Assembly: GCF_014873705.1 (NCBI RefSeq) | Contig: NZ_JADBDS010000004.1 | Location: forward strand, 496,001-560,000 | Reading direction: 5' to 3' | Source of the DNA: Mycobacterium sp. OAS707 | GTDB lineage: Bacteria; Actinomycetota; Actinomycetes; Mycobacteriales; Mycobacteriaceae | Length of the DNA: 64,000 nt | Shown: positions 52,842-62,398 of the stretch, in pieces | Position numbering within the stretch: position 1 is the first letter of the stretch | How the letters are laid out: every line of letters begins with the position of its first letter | Notes under the pieces: model-generated | Databases searched by the model: none | What the model was told of the DNA's origin: nothing | The model's input: the letters and a program-made list of their open reading frames with translations, nothing else | Made by a program: the position numbers and the translations under genes

Positions 52842-53150
52842 TCAGCCGCGGGCAATCAGGTACGACGAAGCCGCCAATGCGTCGCCGGTGACATAGCTGA
52901 CACCGGACTCGCCAACACCAATGCCCGATCGACCGAGTTCCTCGACGCCCTGCGCCGCGACCGCCTGCTGTGCGGTGGCGTGCGCGTTGAATCCCAGTGC
53001 AGTGGACAGTGATACGGCATCGGCGGCTGGCGGGATAACGGCAGTCACCAGAGGCGCCGCGGCAGTGTGCGCGGCGGCCAGCCGAGCGGTCAGCGCCTCG
53101 ACGGCCGCGCCGGCGGCGGTCAGGCCCTCGGGTACCACACGCAGGGTCAT
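52842..53150 (-). CDS. PE5-like protein (ESX-3 substrate)
   Basis: A 102-residue PE protein, the length of Mtb PE5. TLRVVPEGLTAAGAAVEALTARL is the start of the PE helix pair; VSYVTGDALAAS contains a YxxxD (YVTGD) secretion motif. It makes the four-helix heterodimer with PPE4. The ATG overlaps the eccC3 stop (TGATG). It lacks any C-terminal extension, a feature of ancestral PE proteins of ESX loci. Confidence 0.93.
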   Translation of the reverse strand: MTLRVVPEGLTAAGAAVEALTARLAAAHTAAAPLVTAVIPPAADAVSLSTALGFNAHATAQQAVAAQGVEELGRSGIGVGESGVSYVTGDALAASSYLIARG

Positions 53151-56100
53151 CAGCTGTATTCCTTTCCATGCGAGGCATGCTCGGCCACAAGTGGGTTGAC
53201 GAGTTGAACGAAGATTGGAGTCTCTGTGTCGGTGAGTAGGACGCCGCGCCCCGCGGGCAGGCGGCTGAACCGGTGCCCGCGAATCTTGCCGCTGTCGTGC
53301 GGGTTACCCGACAGCATGATTGTCGTGGCCTGCAGATCGTTGAGCCGACGCAGCAGTGGCGCAGTCATCACCGCATGCGCCGAACCGGCGGCACGCGCGG
53401 TGACGATGACCCGCAAACCGAGATCGGTCGCCTGGGACAGCAGCCCGATCAGCGTCGTCCACGGGCGCTGCCCTGCGTACGGACCCGTCACGGCGGGCGT
53501 GTCGGGAATCTGGTCCACATCGTCGATGATCAGGTAATGGGTATGACCCTGATACGTCCAGCCGCTGAGTTCGGCGGCGCTCAATCCGCCGGGCGGACGG
53601 CGCTTTTCGAGCAGTGCCGACAGCCCGAGCATGGCAGGCAGAATCCGGTCGATGTTGGGCGTGTACTCGTTGTCGGCGAACAGCGGCTCGTCGACGAGCT
53701 GCAGCCGCCGGTCGATCACCGTGAACGCGACGTCATCCGGCCGTGAGTTCTCGCGGACAGTGCGGATCAGGTGCCGCAGCAGCGTCGTCTTACCTGACTT
53801 TGCATCGCCGAACACCATCAACAACGGGTTGTCGGCGAAGTCGACGGCGACCGGGGTCAGGTCTTCCTCGCGTTGACCGATGACCACGCGGTCACGTGCC
53901 GGATAGAGCGGCGCCACGGTCGCAGGTGCCAGGTTGGCGGGAAGCAGCCTGACCGGGGGTGCCGTGACGTCCGGATATTCGGCGTTGATGGCCGCGATGG
54001 ACTCCAGCGCGGGGCGGGCGAACAGGAAGTGCTCGGCGGCCATGGTCAGGCCGCGTCCTGGCTGGTCGGCAGGCACGGCTTCAGCGGGCCTGCGCAGCGC
54101 GCCCGGCACGCGCACATTGCTGTCCTGTACGTCGTTCAGCCGCAGCTCGAGCCGCAGCCCGAGCCCGTCACGCATGGCCAGCGGCACTTCGATCCAGTTC
54201 GGTGTCGTGATCACCGCGTGGATGCCGTAGGACATTCCGGTGTTGACCAGTTCGGTGACCTTGGCCAGCAATGGGTTTCGGGTATTGAAGGCGTCGGAGT
54301 TGTCGCGGCTGAATGCGTAGAGGTTGTCGATGAGCAGGAACACCTCGCCGTAGCCGTCGTCGCGATCGTCCGCCCCGCGCGCCTGCCGCGAGCGCAACAG
54401 CTGCTCGAGTTCGGCGAACGTACGTCGAATGCGTTCCGGCTCGAGCGGCGAGGCCACACTGCCGACATGCGCGAGATCCTTCAGCGGTGCAAGCTGACCG
54501 CCGCCGTAGTCCAGGCCGTAGAACGTGACGTCCCGCGGGGAATGCAGCGCCGCGGCGGACAAGACGAAGGTCTGCAGCGCAGTCGATTTTCCGGACTTGG
54601 GCCCGCCGTGGATGACCAGGTTGGCACCCGCCGACGTGGCGTCGAACACCAAAGGGTCGCGACGCATCTCGAAGGGCTTGTCGATCTCACCGAGCGGCCA
54701 CCGCCACTGTCGAGGGGCAACCCCCGAGCGGTGCACCACGTCGGCGAGGGCGATCGGCTCGTCCAGCGGCTCCAGCCACAGCGGCGGAGCCTTGGGACCG
54801 TATTGCGCCAACTGCTCGCCGATGGTGGCGATCAGCTTGCGCGGGGGAAGCACGTCGACGTCCGGATCGTTGAGGATCACCGTGTCGGGCTCAGGTTCGA
54901 CGCGACCGGCGGTGAACAGCTGCGGACGTGGAACAGCGTGAACGACAACAGATTTGTCCGCTCGCGGCGGTTCGTAGATGCCGTCGACATATGTGCTGCG
55001 GAATTTGATCGGCACCGCCCCCGGCGCGGGCACCAGGAATCCGATGCCTTTGTGATCGCGGCCCGACTCGATGTGATAGGCGTCCTCGACGCCGATGACC
55101 TGCCGGGAGATGCTGGGACTGGCTACCTTCAAGCCGATCCGATAGGACGTGTTCTTGTCGATGTCCTTGATCCGGCCCACGTCCAGCGTCTGCGAGGCGA
55201 ACAAGATGTGGATGCGGAATGAGCGTCCCTTGCGGGCAACGTAATCGAACAGATCGGCGTACTCGGGATGGTCGGCGAGCATCAGCGTGAACTCGTCGGC
55301 CACCACGAACAGCGTCGGCAGCGGCGGCAGTTCGTGGCCCGCGGCGATCGCATTCTCGTACTCGGTCACCGAGTTGAACGCGCTGCCCTGTACACGTCGG
55401 CCCGCCTCGCGCAACAGTTGTTCGCGACGAGCCACCTCGCCACGCAGCGTGTCGGCGAACCTGTCGGCCAATGACCGCTTCTCGGCCATGTTCGAGATGA
55501 CCGCGACCACCTGCGGGAAGTTGCGGAAGATGTCGGCGCCCGCCTCACCCTTGAAGTCGGCGTAGATGACGATCAACCGGTCGGCGGGATGAGTGGTCAA
55601 CAGCGCCAACAGAATCGACATCAGCGTCTGCGACTTGCCCGAGCCGGTCATGCCGATCATCAAGCCGTGCGGCCCCATCCCGCCTTCGGCCTCGTCCTTG
55701 AGGTCGAAGTAGAGCGGCTCGCCGGTGGCGGTGACCCCGATCGGGACTCGGAGTTCGTCATCGCGGTGGCGTGGCGCCCACAGCGTGGCGACGTCGAGCG
55801 CCGAGGCGTCAGGGATGTCGAGCAGCGTGCTGAAGGTGGTCCCGCCGATGCTGGTGGCACGCGAATGGTTCGGGTTGGATTCCCACCGCGACAGCCGCCG
55901 TGCCAGGTGGCGGGCGTCACCGGCACCAAGATGGTCTGCGCTGTCGATGAATTCATGCCAGTCGCCGCTGTGCCAGCGCTGAATCGAACCGCCGGCTATT
56001 TGCAGGATCGGCCGCTCGGGGTCGGAATATTGTTCTCGGTGCGGAGGGTTCGCCGAACGGTGGATGACGGTGACGCCTGCAGAAAGCAGTGGCCGCGGGT

Positions 56101-57025
56101 CCGCGTCGAGATCGTCGAGCACCACCAGCCAGTGCTTCGCCGAGCTGTCAGGCAGCTGCAACTCGGACGCATCGGTGTGCAGGTGGCGAGCGGGCCCGAC
56201 CCCGTCGGCCTCGCCGGGTATGTCGACGTGTGGCAGCCATTTCAGCCAGGACCAGTCGTCGCTTTCCAGATCCGGTCCGCTGAAAGCGATTCCCAATATG
56301 GTGGGGTCGTGCCAGGTGGCGGCCTGTGCGATCCATGCCCGCAGCACACCGCGCACCTCATCGTCGTCGCCGAGCACCGTGATCCGCGAGAGCTTGGTCA
56401 AGTCAATCCCCGCCGGTGCGTCGTGGAGCGTGCGTTGAGTGTCGAGCAGACCCCGCAAAGTCGTGTGCGAGACGGGTTCGAGGTCGATCTCGTCGGCGGA
56501 GTCTTTCACGCGCAGCGTGGTGTCGAGCGGTACGTCGTGCAGCCCGGCGCGAAGCACGAGAAAGTCGTCGTCGTGTGGGTCGCGCTCCCATTGCCTGCGA
56601 GTACCGGGGACCGCGATGAGCGCTGATGGCGCGGGATGCGACCACACCAACCGGGCGCGCTGATCGGCTGCGTGCGCACGCACGTTGTCGCGGATCACCG
56701 AAAGGTAGCGCAGGTAATCGGCGCGTTCGGCGTCCACCTCTTCTGTTCGCATCTTGTTGTCTGAGCCGCGGTACAGCGCGGTGGCGGCGAGCAGCAAGAC
56801 GAACGGGAAGAACAACGTCTGCGGCGAGATCAGCCGCATACCGGTGGCGACCAGGGCCACGATCATTCCGACGATCAGCAGCACGATGAGGTAGGGCAGC
56901 ACGCGGCGCAGCAGCGACGGCGGCACCTGCCGCGGTAGTTCCGGCGGCGGCTCGATGGTGATGGTGCCGGTGCGGGTGGCCGGTGGGGCCAGCCGGCGGT
57001 GAGTCTCGAAGATCAACCTGCTCAT
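53150..57025 (-). CDS. eccC3: ESX-3 motor ATPase EccC3 (FtsK/SpoIIIE)
   Basis: A 1291-residue membrane ATPase. Two helices near residues 44-85 (PYLIVLLIVGMIVALVATG; FFPFVLLLAATALYR), a stalk domain, then three FtsK/SpoIIIE ATPase domains. The first has Walker A GMTGSGKS (458-465), the second HGGPKSGKST, the third FGDAKSGKTT. Start MSRLIFETHRRLAP overlaps the EccB3 stop (ATGA). It recognises substrates and powers transport. It is some 40 residues shorter than Mtb EccC3 (1330, from memory), with a contracted stretch near residues 280-300. No frameshift is visible. Confidence 0.95.
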   Translation of the reverse strand: MSRLIFETHRRLAPPATRTGTITIEPPPELPRQVPPSLLRRVLPYLIVLLIVGMIVALVATGMRLISPQTLFFPFVLLLAATALYRGSDNKMRTEEVDAERADYLRYLSVIRDNVRAHAADQRARLVWSHPAPSALIAVPGTRRQWERDPHDDDFLVLRAGLHDVPLDTTLRVKDSADEIDLEPVSHTTLRGLLDTQRTLHDAPAGIDLTKLSRITVLGDDDEVRGVLRAWIAQAATWHDPTILGIAFSGPDLESDDWSWLKWLPHVDIPGEADGVGPARHLHTDASELQLPDSSAKHWLVVLDDLDADPRPLLSAGVTVIHRSANPPHREQYSDPERPILQIAGGSIQRWHSGDWHEFIDSADHLGAGDARHLARRLSRWESNPNHSRATSIGGTTFSTLLDIPDASALDVATLWAPRHRDDELRVPIGVTATGEPLYFDLKDEAEGGMGPHGLMIGMTGSGKSQTLMSILLALLTTHPADRLIVIYADFKGEAGADIFRNFPQVVAVISNMAEKRSLADRFADTLRGEVARREQLLREAGRRVQGSAFNSVTEYENAIAAGHELPPLPTLFVVADEFTLMLADHPEYADLFDYVARKGRSFRIHILFASQTLDVGRIKDIDKNTSYRIGLKVASPSISRQVIGVEDAYHIESGRDHKGIGFLVPAPGAVPIKFRSTYVDGIYEPPRADKSVVVHAVPRPQLFTAGRVEPEPDTVILNDPDVDVLPPRKLIATIGEQLAQYGPKAPPLWLEPLDEPIALADVVHRSGVAPRQWRWPLGEIDKPFEMRRDPLVFDATSAGANLVIHGGPKSGKSTALQTFVLSAAALHSPRDVTFYGLDYGGGQLAPLKDLAHVGSVASPLEPERIRRTFAELEQLLRSRQARGADDRDDGYGEVFLLIDNLYAFSRDNSDAFNTRNPLLAKVTELVNTGMSYGIHAVITTPNWIEVPLAMRDGLGLRLELRLNDVQDSNVRVPGALRRPAEAVPADQPGRGLTMAAEHFLFARPALESIAAINAEYPDVTAPPVRLLPANLAPATVAPLYPARDRVVIGQREEDLTPVAVDFADNPLLMVFGDAKSGKTTLLRHLIRTVRENSRPDDVAFTVIDRRLQLVDEPLFADNEYTPNIDRILPAMLGLSALLEKRRPPGGLSAAELSGWTYQGHTHYLIIDDVDQIPDTPAVTGPYAGQRPWTTLIGLLSQATDLGLRVIVTARAAGSAHAVMTAPLLRRLNDLQATTIMLSGNPHDSGKIRGHRFSRLPAGRGVLLTDTETPIFVQLVNPLVAEHASHGKEYS

Positions 57026-58485
57026 GGCGCTTGCCTTCCCACACCGTCGGGCGACAGTGCGTCGTGTGCCAACAACGCGTCGGCGCGTGACAGGGTCGGT
57101 CCCGCCGCGAACTGGGACAGCACCGACCACGCTATCGGCAAGGGCTGGGCCGTCAGGCCAAGCGACGCAGCGGTTTTCGAATCTTCGATGCCGTAGCGGA
57201 CGCCGGTGTCGCTGACCCAGAACAGCGACGAGTTGCTGTCGACGAAATAGCCGGTGCCCGGCGAAAGCGAAACCCGGTTAGGGGAGCCGACGAGTTCCAC
57301 GGTATGCAAGCCGTCGCGTACTGGCACAGCGGCGCCGGTCAGCAAGGTCAGCGAACTCACCTGCGCTCCTTCCGGTTTCGCCCATTGCGCGCACGTGATC
57401 GGGTCCTTGGCCATGTCGACGAGCGTCACCCTCTCCGACGGATATGCATCGGTATCGATTCCGCGGGCCACCGGCATCCGCGCGATCTCGTCAGCCCCGA
57501 GACGTGGTGGCTGTTCCAGACCGAAGGAGTTCGTATTGCGCAGAATCCCGGCAAGCACCTCGGAAATCGGTTGCAGCCCGTCACTCAGCACCGCGTAATA
57601 CCGGATGGTGTTGTCGGCTTCATATGCGACGACGACCGCGCCAACCGGGACAGGAGCAGACAGCGGGAAGCGAGGCGCTCCGCCTGCGCCGGCAATGGCA
57701 GGCGCGGTCAGTGCGGGACCCTCGGGGATTGCGTTGAACAGCCCGACGGGGATCGGCCGCGGCGCCGCAATGTCGGTACCGAGGCCCAGCGCATCGGTCA
57801 CTGTACGGTCGGCGAGGTCCAGCGCGCTGCGTCTGCCGTCCCACAGCAGCCAGGTGCGCCCCTCGTTCGATGCGAGGACCGCGTGCAGCGGTTTCAGTTC
57901 AGAAGCGCGTTCACCGCCGGTTCCCAGCGATCCGGCGATCACCGTGACCCCCGGATCCGCATCGCCGCACACTGTCCACAGCGCATCGCGAGATGGGTTC
58001 TGCACCAACCGTTCCGGAGCACCCGGGATGCCGAGGAGGTTTCCGCGGGGGAACTTGTCGAGCTCGGCGCTCTTGACGGTTGTCGGGTTGTCCGCCCGCC
58101 CGACGATCAGCCGTGCAGAAGCGAGGTTCAGTACCGGGTGAAGCTGGTCGCCGAACTTGACATACAGCGCCGCGGTGGACCGGTCGGCCAGCACCACATC
58201 GTTGCCTGCCACACCCGAGGGGCGGATCAGCGAGAAGATGAAGCAACCGGCGAGGCCGGTGATCAACACCAGCGCGCCGACGAGCACGGCACGGGTCTGC
58301 GTGCGTAACGGGTCGACCAGCATTCGGGTGTCATGCAGTGCGACACCAGAGGCGATGCGGCGCATGACGAATCGCCAGCCCGACACTTGATGCCGCGTGA
58401 CGAAACCGCGGCGATGCACCACGCGGTCGGCGTTCTCGTTGACCGGAGTGCGCGACGTGAACTCCCGGCGGTCGCGCCCGCTCAC
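57022..58485 (-). CDS. eccB3: ESX-3 membrane component EccB3
   Basis: A 487-residue protein with a GTG start in the eccA3 stop (GTGA). The N-terminus (TSRTPVNENADRVVHRRGFVTRHQVSGWRFVMRR) and MLVDPLRTQTRAVLVGALVLITGLAGC carry the single membrane anchor near residue 70. The remainder is the EccB extracytoplasmic repeat domain. EccB shapes the outer face of the complex. Shorter than Mtb EccB3 (538) by loops in the extracytoplasmic domain. Cys in WTVCGD and CAQWAK may form the conserved disulfide. Confidence 0.93.
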   Translation of the reverse strand: MSGRDRREFTSRTPVNENADRVVHRRGFVTRHQVSGWRFVMRRIASGVALHDTRMLVDPLRTQTRAVLVGALVLITGLAGCFIFSLIRPSGVAGNDVVLADRSTAALYVKFGDQLHPVLNLASARLIVGRADNPTTVKSAELDKFPRGNLLGIPGAPERLVQNPSRDALWTVCGDADPGVTVIAGSLGTGGERASELKPLHAVLASNEGRTWLLWDGRRSALDLADRTVTDALGLGTDIAAPRPIPVGLFNAIPEGPALTAPAIAGAGGAPRFPLSAPVPVGAVVVAYEADNTIRYYAVLSDGLQPISEVLAGILRNTNSFGLEQPPRLGADEIARMPVARGIDTDAYPSERVTLVDMAKDPITCAQWAKPEGAQVSSLTLLTGAAVPVRDGLHTVELVGSPNRVSLSPGTGYFVDSNSSLFWVSDTGVRYGIEDSKTAASLGLTAQPLPIAWSVLSQFAAGPTLSRADALLAHDALSPDGVGRQAP

Positions 58486-60305
58486 CCTGGCACCGGCAGG
58501 CCGAGCCCGCGCAGCAGCGGAGCAGCAGAGGAGTTGACGTCTTCTGCAGTGATGGTCATCAGTTCGTCGTCGGTGAACTCTTGCGCGTCGGAATGGTCGA
58601 GTCGGTACTCGCGCTCCTCCTCCGACCGCTCGACGAGGTTGCGGACGAACCGGCCGTTGCCTGCGATGTCGAGGCTGCGGCGCGCGACTCCCGCGGCGTC
58701 CGGCGTCGTCGTATCGGCGAGGTGACCGAACAGCGCCTCCATGTCGGCGAGCGCTGCTTCTTCGAATACGCTGTCGCGCTTCTCGGCCATCCGCATCGCG
58801 ATTTCGACGAGTTCAGCTGCTGAGTAGGAAGGAAAGTCGATACTGCGGGTGAACCGTGAGCGCAGACCCTCGTTGGTATCCAGGAAGTGGTCGAGGTCTT
58901 TGCGGTAGCCGGCGACGATGACCACCAGGCGGTCGCGGTCGTTCTCCATGCGGGCCAGCAGGGTGTCGATGGCCACCAGCCCGAAGTCGTTCTTGGCGCC
59001 GGTGGACACCAGCGCGTAAGCCTCGTCGAGGAACAGCACTCCGTCCAGCGCGCTGTCGATGATCGCGTTGGTCTTGGCCTCGGTTTCGCCGATGTGCTGA
59101 CCGATGAGGTCGGCGCGGTGCACCTCGCGCACGGTTTCCTTCTTCAAAAGCCCTAGCCCGCAGTAGATTTTGGCGACGACACGCGCGATCGTGGTCTTAC
59201 CGGTCCCGGGCGGCCCCGCGAACACCAGGTGGTTGGTGCGCTGCGCGACGGTAAGGCCGCGCTCCTGGCGCCGAAGTGCCATGGCCACTGAGCTTTTCAG
59301 CCGCGCCACCTGATACTTGACTTCCTCGAGGCCGATGAACTCGGCGAGTTCGGCTTCCGCCTCGATCAGCAGGTGCGCCTTGCGTTCCTTGGCTCCCGGG
59401 TCGACGAAGTCGGCTTCGTCGGGTTCTGAATCCGGGTCCCACGGGTCGGTGCGGGCGTCGATGCGCGCAGCGGTGGTGGTCCTCATCCCGAACGACGAAT
59501 CCGACAGGGCCTCTTCGATGTTCGCGTTGTCTGGATGGGCCGCGTACAGGTCCTGCAACAGGTCGTTGGCCTCGTCGTCCTCACCCTGAGCGCGTAGCGA
59601 GAGCGCCTTGGCGAGCGCCCCGTCAACGGCGGCGACCGCGACAGGCCCTTCGGGCTCCTCGAGATACGACAGTGCGGGAGCGAACATGCCCAGCCGGGCC
59701 AGTGCGATGCCGAGTGTCACCCGGGCGGCGTGGCTGAAGACGTCGTCCAGTGACGGATCGTTGACCACCGTGGTAAGCAGTCGCACGACGTCCGACCACC
59801 GCTCGGCGCGGTAAAAGATGGCCACGCGCTGCCACGTCGCGTCCAGCCAGCCGGGTCGGCGTTCGAGCACCTCGGTGACCAGCCGGTCGGCATCGGCATA
59901 GTTGCCTGCGTTGGAAAGAGTTGCTGCAAAGGCCAATTGGAAGTCGTCAGGATCGGATGCGCGCAGCTGGAGGTAGAGACCGGTGTCGTAGGGGAACCCG
60001 AGGGCACGCGGCGCCAGACCGGCTTGCCGCTGAAGCAGTCCTGCAGTCGCCGACGTGCGCCAGACGGACTCGACGACATGGGTGTCCGCCTCACCCGCTG
60101 CGGCCAGGCCAGTCCACGCATCGCACTGGTCGTGCGCGATGTGGGTCAGCGCCGCGAAGCCGGATCGGGCGGCGGGCAGGTCGGGTGGACGCTGCCGGCC
60201 GTGAACGGACAGGCCGAGTGCGCGACAACAGGTGGCGAACCGGCTGATCAGGTCGCGATCGACCCGGGTCAAGGCATGCGGAGCCGCCAGAGTGTCACTA
60301 CCCAC
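58482..60305 (-). CDS. eccA3: ESX-3 cytosolic AAA+ ATPase EccA3
   Basis: A 607-residue CbxX/CfqX-type AAA+ protein. Residues 1-280 form a TPR-like domain; the ATPase domain has Walker A GPPGTGKTT (364-372) and Walker B GVLFLDEAYAL (422-431), plus sensor residues in MEALFGHLADTT. EccA proteins may help extract EspG from PE-PPE substrates. GTG start with AAGGAG five bases upstream. First gene of the operon; two IdeR-like boxes lie immediately upstream, at 60319-60337 and 60349-60367. Confidence 0.94.
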   Translation of the reverse strand: MGSDTLAAPHALTRVDRDLISRFATCCRALGLSVHGRQRPPDLPAARSGFAALTHIAHDQCDAWTGLAAAGEADTHVVESVWRTSATAGLLQRQAGLAPRALGFPYDTGLYLQLRASDPDDFQLAFAATLSNAGNYADADRLVTEVLERRPGWLDATWQRVAIFYRAERWSDVVRLLTTVVNDPSLDDVFSHAARVTLGIALARLGMFAPALSYLEEPEGPVAVAAVDGALAKALSLRAQGEDDEANDLLQDLYAAHPDNANIEEALSDSSFGMRTTTAARIDARTDPWDPDSEPDEADFVDPGAKERKAHLLIEAEAELAEFIGLEEVKYQVARLKSSVAMALRRQERGLTVAQRTNHLVFAGPPGTGKTTIARVVAKIYCGLGLLKKETVREVHRADLIGQHIGETEAKTNAIIDSALDGVLFLDEAYALVSTGAKNDFGLVAIDTLLARMENDRDRLVVIVAGYRKDLDHFLDTNEGLRSRFTRSIDFPSYSAAELVEIAMRMAEKRDSVFEEAALADMEALFGHLADTTTPDAAGVARRSLDIAGNGRFVRNLVERSEEEREYRLDHSDAQEFTDDELMTITAEDVNSSAAPLLRGLGLPVPG

Positions 60306-60318
60306 GACGTCTCCTTAC

Positions 60319-60337
60319 TTAGCCTTGCCTTAGCTAA
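60319..60337. promoter_or_regulatory. IdeR-like iron box 1 upstream of eccA3
   Basis: TTAGCCTTGCCTTAGCTAA matches the consensus TTAGGTTAGSCTAACCTAA at about 14 of 19 positions (G or C accepted at the centre). It begins 14 bases before the GTG, directly upstream of the AAGGAG site, so IdeR binding there could block initiation of transcription near the start. Confidence 0.7.
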
Positions 60338-60348
60338 CTCGGGTGAAG

Positions 60349-60367
60349 TTAGCATTGCATAAGCTAA
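60349..60367. promoter_or_regulatory. IdeR-like iron box 2 upstream of eccA3
   Basis: TTAGCATTGCATAAGCTAA also matches about 14 of 19 consensus positions. It lies 30 bases centre to centre from box 1. TATGCA on the leftward strand could be a -10 within it. A tandem arrangement would strengthen or shape iron control of ESX-3. Confidence 0.7.
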
Positions 60368-60381
60368 GTGTCGAGACGTAC

Positions 60382-61437
60382 CTACGTCGTGGCGCGCGCT
60401 TCGCGTCCTCCTGGAAGCATCAGAACCGCCAGCAGCCACCCCACCAACCCGGCGACAATCGGTGCGCCCGTCCACATTTCGATGACCGCGGGCGTATGAC
60501 CCACGGTGATCGACGCGACCGCGATGTAGAGCCCCCAGGTGACGAATGCAGTTCCCGCACCGAACAGCCAATACCCGCCAGGCCGGTCGGCGGCGGGACG
60601 CAACCAGCGCGCAAACAGATCGGCCAGCAGACCTGCGGCAACGAGCGTCAGCAGAGTGCCAGGGTTGCGCGCCTCGGTCTCGGCTCCCGCGAGTCCGATG
60701 GCGGGCAGCCACACCGCGGTCACCGTCCAGAACGGGATCCGCCAGCGCCGGGCGAGGAACAGCACCGGCGCCAGCAGCACGACGTTGGAGATGATCAGCC
60801 TGGCCGCGAGCACCGACGCAGCCTGCTGAGCGCCCGAGAATCCGTTGACGATCCAGTCGGCGCGGTACTTCAGCGCATCTCCGTAGCCCAGGAACAAGAA
60901 AACCTGCGCGACGGCCATGCCAGTGCTCAGCGCCGCAGGCCAGAACTGCCGAAACGACGGCGCTGCAGGCAGATCAGGATCCGACCACATGGCCCGCAAG
61001 GGCGACGTCACGATGATCACCATCGAAGCGCCGAGGCCGAGGTGGCTCGGGCTGAACAGAATGTTGATGGTCGTTTCGATGCCCCAGACGGTGTGCCATA
61101 CACCGTCGGCGATACCGGAAACCCCGAACACTGCCAACGCGACGACGGTCCATCCGTAGCCGACCGGAATCACGCCGACGCCCGATCTGCCCTGCCGAAC
61201 GTTTCGCACGATCATCAGGAGCACCCATGCGGCGGTTGCGGTGAAACCGCTGTAGAAGACGGCGTGCCACGGTGTGAAGAAAGTTTCGAGATTCGTCAGA
61301 TTCGAGTGCGCCCAGGCATCGAGGATCAGACCGGCCAGAAGCCAGCCGGACAACAGACACATCACGATGTTGTCGCGCCGTGACGCCCGTGGGCGCAATC
61401 GCCCGCCCACCTGTTTCGTCAGATCGAGATCGGTCAC
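60382..61437 (-). CDS. Polytopic membrane protein of unknown function
   Basis: A 351-residue protein with eight to nine hydrophobic helices and short loops. GTG start, no signal peptide, no recognised motif. Histidine and aromatic-rich loops near WAHSNLTNLETFFTPWHAV and GVWHTVWGIETTINILFSPSHLG could bind metal or haem but this is speculative. It lies between the methyltransferase (Rv0281-like) and the iron-regulated ESX-3 operon, all reading leftward; the iron boxes separate it from eccA3. Confidence 0.75.
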   Translation of the reverse strand: MTDLDLTKQVGGRLRPRASRRDNIVMCLLSGWLLAGLILDAWAHSNLTNLETFFTPWHAVFYSGFTATAAWVLLMIVRNVRQGRSGVGVIPVGYGWTVVALAVFGVSGIADGVWHTVWGIETTINILFSPSHLGLGASMVIIVTSPLRAMWSDPDLPAAPSFRQFWPAALSTGMAVAQVFLFLGYGDALKYRADWIVNGFSGAQQAASVLAARLIISNVVLLAPVLFLARRWRIPFWTVTAVWLPAIGLAGAETEARNPGTLLTLVAAGLLADLFARWLRPAADRPGGYWLFGAGTAFVTWGLYIAVASITVGHTPAVIEMWTGAPIVAGLVGWLLAVLMLPGGREARATT

Positions 61438-61456
61438 CCTCGCAGTCTCGTCTGGC

Positions 61457-62350
61457 TCAGTCTTTGATCGCGCTGACCAGGCTGATGTTGCCGGTCATCA
61501 CGCCCGCCTCGGAGTCAGGGGCCGGCACCGGTCGGCCGAAGGCGCGCAGCTGATACGGCAACGGCGTGGAGACGGCCCACCAGCCGCGGCTACCGAACCA
61601 CTCGTGCGCGGGCGCGTGCTGCTCGTTGTAGACGAGGTTGAAGAACGTGTCCTCGTCGCCCGCGGCGCGTTCTTCTTCGCGCTTCGCCTGAAAAACCTCG
61701 GCGTCCAGCGGCACCGCCTCCTCCACCGCGAGGTGGCTGCCCGCTGCGGCCAGCGAGTCGATGCCCGCGAACAGCTGGTGCTGCGCGGTGGCGGGCAGGT
61801 AGATCAACAGGCCCTCGGCGATCCAAGCCGACGGCGTGGATGGGTCAAATCCGTTGTCGCGCAGGGCTCGCGGCCAGTCATGGCGCAGATCGACCGCGAC
61901 CTCTTTAAGCTGCGCTGTCGGCGCATCACCGTGTGCCGCCAGCACCTCGCGCTTGAACTCGAGCACCCGCGGTTGATCCAGCTCGAACACCACCGTTCCG
62001 GCGGGCCAAGACAGCCGATACCCACGGGAGTCGAGGCCGGCGGCCAACAGCACGATCTGGCGAACCCCTGCAGCGGCGGCGGCCTCGAAGTAGGTGTCGA
62101 AGTAGCGGGTCCGCACGCCCTGGAAGTTGACGAAGTGCTCGCCGAACTCGGTCTTCAGCGGGTGCTCGAGAGCACCGCCGTCCAACAGGTCGGCCCACTC
62201 GCCGCCGACGGCCCGGCAGAACACCTCGGCATACGGGTCCACCGCCGCGGGGTTGGGCTTCTGCGCCTCCAAAGCCCGCGCCGCTGCGACGAACAACGCC
62301 GTCGAGCCGACACTGCTCTGGATGTCCCAACTGTCATTTTCGGTACGCAC
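61457..62350 (-). CDS. SAM-dependent methyltransferase, TIGR00027/SCNM family (Rv0281-like)
   Basis: A 297-residue methyltransferase of the large mycobacterial family. GTG start gives MRTENDSWDIQSSVG, matching the Mtb family start; a longer frame to 62911 is spurious. IVLLAAGLDSRGYRLSWPAG and FELDQPRVLEFK are the PF04072-type SAM and Asp motifs; WIAEGLLIYLP is also diagnostic. In Mtb an analogous gene (Rv0281) precedes ESX-3. Substrate unknown; O-methylation of a lipid or secondary metabolite is likely by family. Divergent from the next methyltransferase across 48 bases. Confidence 0.9.
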   Translation of the reverse strand: MRTENDSWDIQSSVGSTALFVAAARALEAQKPNPAAVDPYAEVFCRAVGGEWADLLDGGALEHPLKTEFGEHFVNFQGVRTRYFDTYFEAAAAAGVRQIVLLAAGLDSRGYRLSWPAGTVVFELDQPRVLEFKREVLAAHGDAPTAQLKEVAVDLRHDWPRALRDNGFDPSTPSAWIAEGLLIYLPATAQHQLFAGIDSLAAAGSHLAVEEAVPLDAEVFQAKREEERAAGDEDTFFNLVYNEQHAPAHEWFGSRGWWAVSTPLPYQLRAFGRPVPAPDSEAGVMTGNISLVSAIKD

Positions 62351-62398
62351 GTACCCGGTTATACCCGCGCATCCTGACATCGCGACCAGACTGGATGT

